Below, in pieces: positions 6,528-8,510 of a stretch of 8,510 nt of DNA. The stretch comes from an uncultured Pseudomonadota bacterium. GTDB taxonomy: Bacteria > Pseudomonadota > Alphaproteobacteria > Rs-D84. The stretch spans positions 1 through 8,510 of the forward strand of contig CAMVPZ010000033.1 of NCBI GenBank assembly GCA_947169505.1. The letters run 5' to 3'. The notes beneath the pieces are model-generated. The model was not told the DNA's origin. It did no database searches and saw only the letters and a program-made list of their open reading frames with translations. Within the stretch, counting starts at the first letter, position 1, and each line of letters starts with the position of its first letter. The position numbers and the translations under genes are program-made.

Positions 6528-7094
6528 TTAGAATATATAGCGTACTTTTGCACGTACATTATATTGTAACATATCAGGTTTTATATCTGTTCCCGTCACG
6601 GTATAAATATCTGGAGCATATAAGACACGACCTTCGACATCAAACTTTATTGGCAAAGTCAAAACGTCAATGGTTGCACCCAACATAGCCTGGTACGCAA
6701 CAGTTGAATCAATATTATACTTTCCTTCTGTACCATTTTTGTTAATGTCAACATCCCCGCCAAATACCATGCCAATACCGCCGCCGATATAAGGTAAAAT
6801 AACCGTTGAAGGTATTTTTGCATAAAGGTTTGCCATTGCTGCATTAGTATCTAAATCAGAAGTTTTAAAATAATCGTATTCTGCTTCTACACGGAATATA
6901 GGTAAATCCATACCAACAATTCCACCAAATACAGCGGAAGAATCTGTTTCGTTGCGATGGTCTGCAAAAGATGTCATACCACCAACCCCCGCCATGCCAC
7001 CAATATAGAAATCTGCAACCACACCAGCATTTGCAGCAGATGCAATTGTTAATGTTGAAATCAAAGTTATTAAAGATATTGATTTTATTTTCAT
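6528..7094 (-). CDS. Outer-membrane beta-barrel protein (OmpA-like/opacity type)
   Basis: The product has 188 residues. The ATG at 7094 is preceded by AAGGAG in a good position and begins a textbook signal peptide: KIK, a hydrophobic core, then cleavage after A-N-A at residue 23. The frame stays open upstream to about 7343, but that stretch is antisense to pth and gives no sensible protein. The mature chain shows about eight alternating amphipathic strands (for example VVADFYIGGMAGVGG, FRVEAEYDYF, VILPYIGGGIGMVFG, IKFDVEGRVLYA) with polar loops, and ends NVRAKVRYIF. The terminal Phe is the beta-signal recognised by the BAM assembly complex. This matches small 8-strand barrels of the OmpA-membrane/Omp25/opacity group; no periplasmic OmpA C-terminal domain is present. 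The ligand is unknown, and a structural or adhesion role is typical. It is the first gene of a unit with polA 8 bases downstream. Confidence 0.88.
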   Translation of the reverse strand: MKIKSISLITLISTLTIASAANAGVVADFYIGGMAGVGGMTSFADHRNETDSSAVFGGIVGMDLPIFRVEAEYDYFKTSDLDTNAAMANLYAKIPSTVILPYIGGGIGMVFGGDVDINKNGTEGKYNIDSTVAYQAMLGATIDVLTLPIKFDVEGRVLYAPDIYTVTGTDIKPDMLQYNVRAKVRYIF

Positions 7095-7146
7095 ATTTTC
7101 TCCTTTATATGATATTATAGTATAAACCAAAGGTAAAAACATGCAA
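7095..7146. promoter_or_regulatory. Divergent promoter region between outer-membrane gene and pth
   Basis: Only 46 bases separate the two starts, so the promoters must overlap each other or the coding ends. On minus, TATAAT (7119-7114) is a perfect -10 but lacks a -35 at 17 bases. Alternatively TTGCAT (7146-7141), inside the first pth codons, pairs with TACTAT (7122-7117) across 18 bases. On plus, TATTAT (7113-7118) pairs with TTCATA (7090-7095) at 17 bases. Ribosome sites are AAGGAG for the barrel gene and AAAGG (7129-7133) for pth. The exact promoters are uncertain. Confidence 0.4.
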
Positions 7147-7659
7147 GAAAATAAACCTGTTTTAATAGTTGGATTGGGAAATCCAGGAAATGAATATAAA
7201 AATACCAGACACAATGTCGGGTTTATGGCGATTGATGCGATTGCACCAGATGAAGCGGTGTGGAAAAAAGAAAAAAATGCTTTGACTACACGTACAGAAA
7301 TTGATGGATTTAAAGTTATATTTGCAAAACCGCAGACGTTCATGAATAACAGTGGCGAAGCAGTTGCACCATTAATGGCGTATTATAAAATTCCATTGGA
7401 AAATGTTGTTGTAATTCATGATGATATGGATTTAAAACTTGGTTCTTTGCGTGAAAAAACAGGTGGGGGCAGTGCAGGTCACAACGGAATTAAATCCATA
7501 GATAACGCAATTGGAAAAGAATATCGGCGAATTCGAATCGGTATTGGTCATCCACGTGATTTTGAAAGCCCAATAGATCCGGCTGATTGGGTGTTGGGAA
7601 AGTTTGATAGTGAACAATTAAAACTAATTAAATCCGTTATAAAATCAATCAAGATTTAA
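7141..7659 (+). CDS. pth: Peptidyl-tRNA hydrolase
   Basis: This 172-residue protein is an evident bacterial Pth, the cytosolic enzyme that releases tRNA from peptidyl-tRNA dropped by stalled ribosomes. The signature VGLGNPGNEYKNTRHNVGF occupies residues 10-28 and contains N14 and catalytic H24 (E. coli N10 and H20). Other conserved elements are PQTFMNNSG (N69), VIHDDMD with D94 (E. coli D93), and GGGSAGHNGIKSI with N115 (E. coli N114). All the residues needed for activity are therefore present. It is about 20 residues shorter than E. coli Pth (194), lacking part of the C-terminal tail; the catalytic core is complete. AAAGG (7129-7133) lies seven bases before the ATG. It is divergent from the outer-membrane gene and ends directly against the stop of the Cys-rich gene. 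The frequent partners rplY (ctc) and ychF are not seen here. Confidence 0.97.
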   Translation: MQENKPVLIVGLGNPGNEYKNTRHNVGFMAIDAIAPDEAVWKKEKNALTTRTEIDGFKVIFAKPQTFMNNSGEAVAPLMAYYKIPLENVVVIHDDMDLKLGSLREKTGGGSAGHNGIKSIDNAIGKEYRRIRIGIGHPRDFESPIDPADWVLGKFDSEQLKLIKSVIKSIKI

Positions 7660-8510
7660 TTATGGTTGATATGGTTGATATGTAATTAAAAATTCGTTGT
7701 CGGTTGGGACCGGATTTGTCACGGTTGCGCCACTACCAAATGACCAAGAATTATTAAAGTTATATGTTCTGGTTTGACACGAAACTGGATCAAGTTCGCA
7801 ATTACAATGTTCGTTGTATGTCATTGTTGGGGCGCCAGATTGGTTTTGGACATTGAAATAATTTCCATATTGGTCAACCAATATCCATCTGCCAGGATTT
7901 GCGCCGTCGCTCGGGCATGTGTATTCTATATAAAAACCATCGCTGGAATCGTCATAGTCTATGTAATCGGCTGTGGTTATACAATATACGGATATTTGAC
8001 GTGAAATCGGGCAATAATAATCTTCTGTTCCATTACATGTTTCGCTGACCAACAGTAATGCTTTATAAGGGCTATTAGTATTGTCACTGCTGGATGGGAC
8101 ACAAATTCCGTTGCTTGTATATTCGTCTGCACAGCAATTGCCGAACATATCGCGTTTACCAGATGCACAATAATTGGTTAAATCGGACGTGACGTGAATG
8201 ATTTGATTATAATTTTCTGCGGTTTTGCAGTCGCCCGTTTGATCGGCTATTACCTGTTGGCAAGTGCCGTTACTAAGTTCGAAATTCACAGGACAAGGGT
8301 AAGTGTTGCAACTGTCGTTTTTGGTTTGGGTGCCGGTATTTGTTGCCAACCATGATAATAACGAAGAACCTGATAGTATTTTATTAGATGTTGTATTTGA
8401 TAAAGGCGTTGATTGATTGTCCCGTTCGCAATCACCCCAAATTTGTTTGGCGATAAGGCAAGCGTTTTGATTTGCATTACCACATGCATTTGGGTCATAG
8501 TATGTGTTAT
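7660..8510 (-). CDS. Cysteine-rich, probably exported protein, C-terminal 282 residues (partial)
   Basis: I do not recognise this protein. The minus frame is open from the window edge (first whole codon ends at 8508) to TAA at 7662-7660, so the true start lies outside; a TTG at 8349 is an internal Leu codon, not a start. The visible part has 18 Cys in 282 residues, is rich in Asn, Ser, Thr, Tyr and Asp and poor in Lys, and has no membrane segment: this composition suits an exported, disulfide-stabilised protein. Two similar units occur, CPVNFELSNGTC (72-83) and CADEYTSNGIC (126-136), counted from the edge. There is also a Cys pair at 125-126 and C-x-C in EHCNCEL. The C-terminus ends in a YQP-YQP repeat rather than a barrel signal or sortase motif. 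Base composition resembles the neighbours. The DsbA-like enzyme in this window is a plausible helper for folding. An appendage, adhesin or surface-coat role is possible but unproven. Confidence 0.75.
   Translation of the reverse strand, partial: NTYYDPNACGNANQNACLIAKQIWGDCERDNQSTPLSNTTSNKILSGSSLLSWLATNTGTQTKNDSCNTYPCPVNFELSNGTCQQVIADQTGDCKTAENYNQIIHVTSDLTNYCASGKRDMFGNCCADEYTSNGICVPSSSDNTNSPYKALLLVSETCNGTEDYYCPISRQISVYCITTADYIDYDDSSDGFYIEYTCPSDGANPGRWILVDQYGNYFNVQNQSGAPTMTYNEHCNCELDPVSCQTRTYNFNNSWSFGSGATVTNPVPTDNEFLITYQPYQP
7662..7679. repeat. Two tandem 9-base copies of ATGGTTGAT
   Basis: The nine bases ATGGTTGAT occur twice in direct succession, followed by a partial third copy (ATG). They encode the terminal YQP-YQP of the Cys-rich protein on the minus strand, starting within its stop codon. 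The repeat keeps the reading frame, so slippage would add or remove three residues without a frameshift. Confidence 0.85.

Noticed and set aside
7095..7343. N-terminal extension of the outer-membrane protein to 7343
   Set aside because: It is antisense to the conserved start of pth; the signal peptide and ribosome site clearly place the start at 7094.
8286..8498. 70-codon minus-strand open frame near the right edge
   Set aside because: The frame coding for the Cys-rich protein is open through this whole region and continues past the edge, so this frame is a shadow.
1..8510. Mobile elements, CRISPR arrays, tRNA or rRNA genes, toxin-antitoxin pairs
   Set aside because: No inverted-repeat-bounded transposase, no regularly spaced repeats, no tRNA-like cloverleaf and no small paired genes were seen; all substantial frames are accounted for.

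Overview
This AT-rich window carries a normal set of bacterial housekeeping and envelope genes. Its content and gene order suggest an alphaproteobacterium with a low-GC genome, perhaps an uncultured host-associated lineage. That placement is inference: it rests on a PpiD-type foldase divergent from tpiA (an arrangement I recall from alphaproteobacteria), the RecO C-terminus and the style of the outer-membrane barrel, and no search was run. The envelope is clearly Gram-negative, with a lipoprotein, a signal-peptide-bearing 8-strand barrel ending in Phe, and a periplasmic DsbA-like protein.

Layout. 1-147 (minus): 5' end of tpiA, cut by the window edge. 211-2288 (plus): a PpiD-like membrane foldase followed 17 bases later by recO. 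2303-3227 (plus): a single-gene unit with its own promoter, a two-TM membrane-anchored DsbA-like thiol protein and a strong terminator. 3229-3731 (plus): another single-gene unit, a small lipoprotein whose pattern recalls MliC/PliC lysozyme inhibitors; its promoter begins directly after the preceding terminator. The terminator at its end also serves polA, which arrives from the other side. 7094-3748 (minus): a two-gene unit, outer-membrane barrel then DNA polymerase I (polA), 8 bases apart. 7141-7659 (plus): pth, divergent from the barrel gene. 7660-8510 (minus): the C-terminal 282 residues of a cysteine-rich, probably exported protein of unknown function, whose stop codon abuts that of pth.

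Two themes link the genes. One is envelope protein quality control (PpiD-like foldase, DsbA-like oxidoreductase or isomerase, disulfide-containing lipoprotein, barrel, Cys-rich exported protein). The other is genome maintenance (RecO, Pol I). No mobile element, CRISPR array, tRNA, rRNA or phage gene was seen, and there is no gene-free stretch over 300 bases.

I found no clear new multi-gene system. The points most worth checking are: (i) Pol I has Gln in place of the conserved motif A 'steric gate' Glu, and Ser in place of the motif B Gly; (ii) the small lipoprotein may be a divergent lysozyme inhibitor; (iii) the truncated Cys-rich protein is unrecognised; (iv) the PpiD-like protein has lost the parvulin catalytic signature; (v) two terminators share an identical 14-base core, and two promoters share a TTGCAT -35 box.
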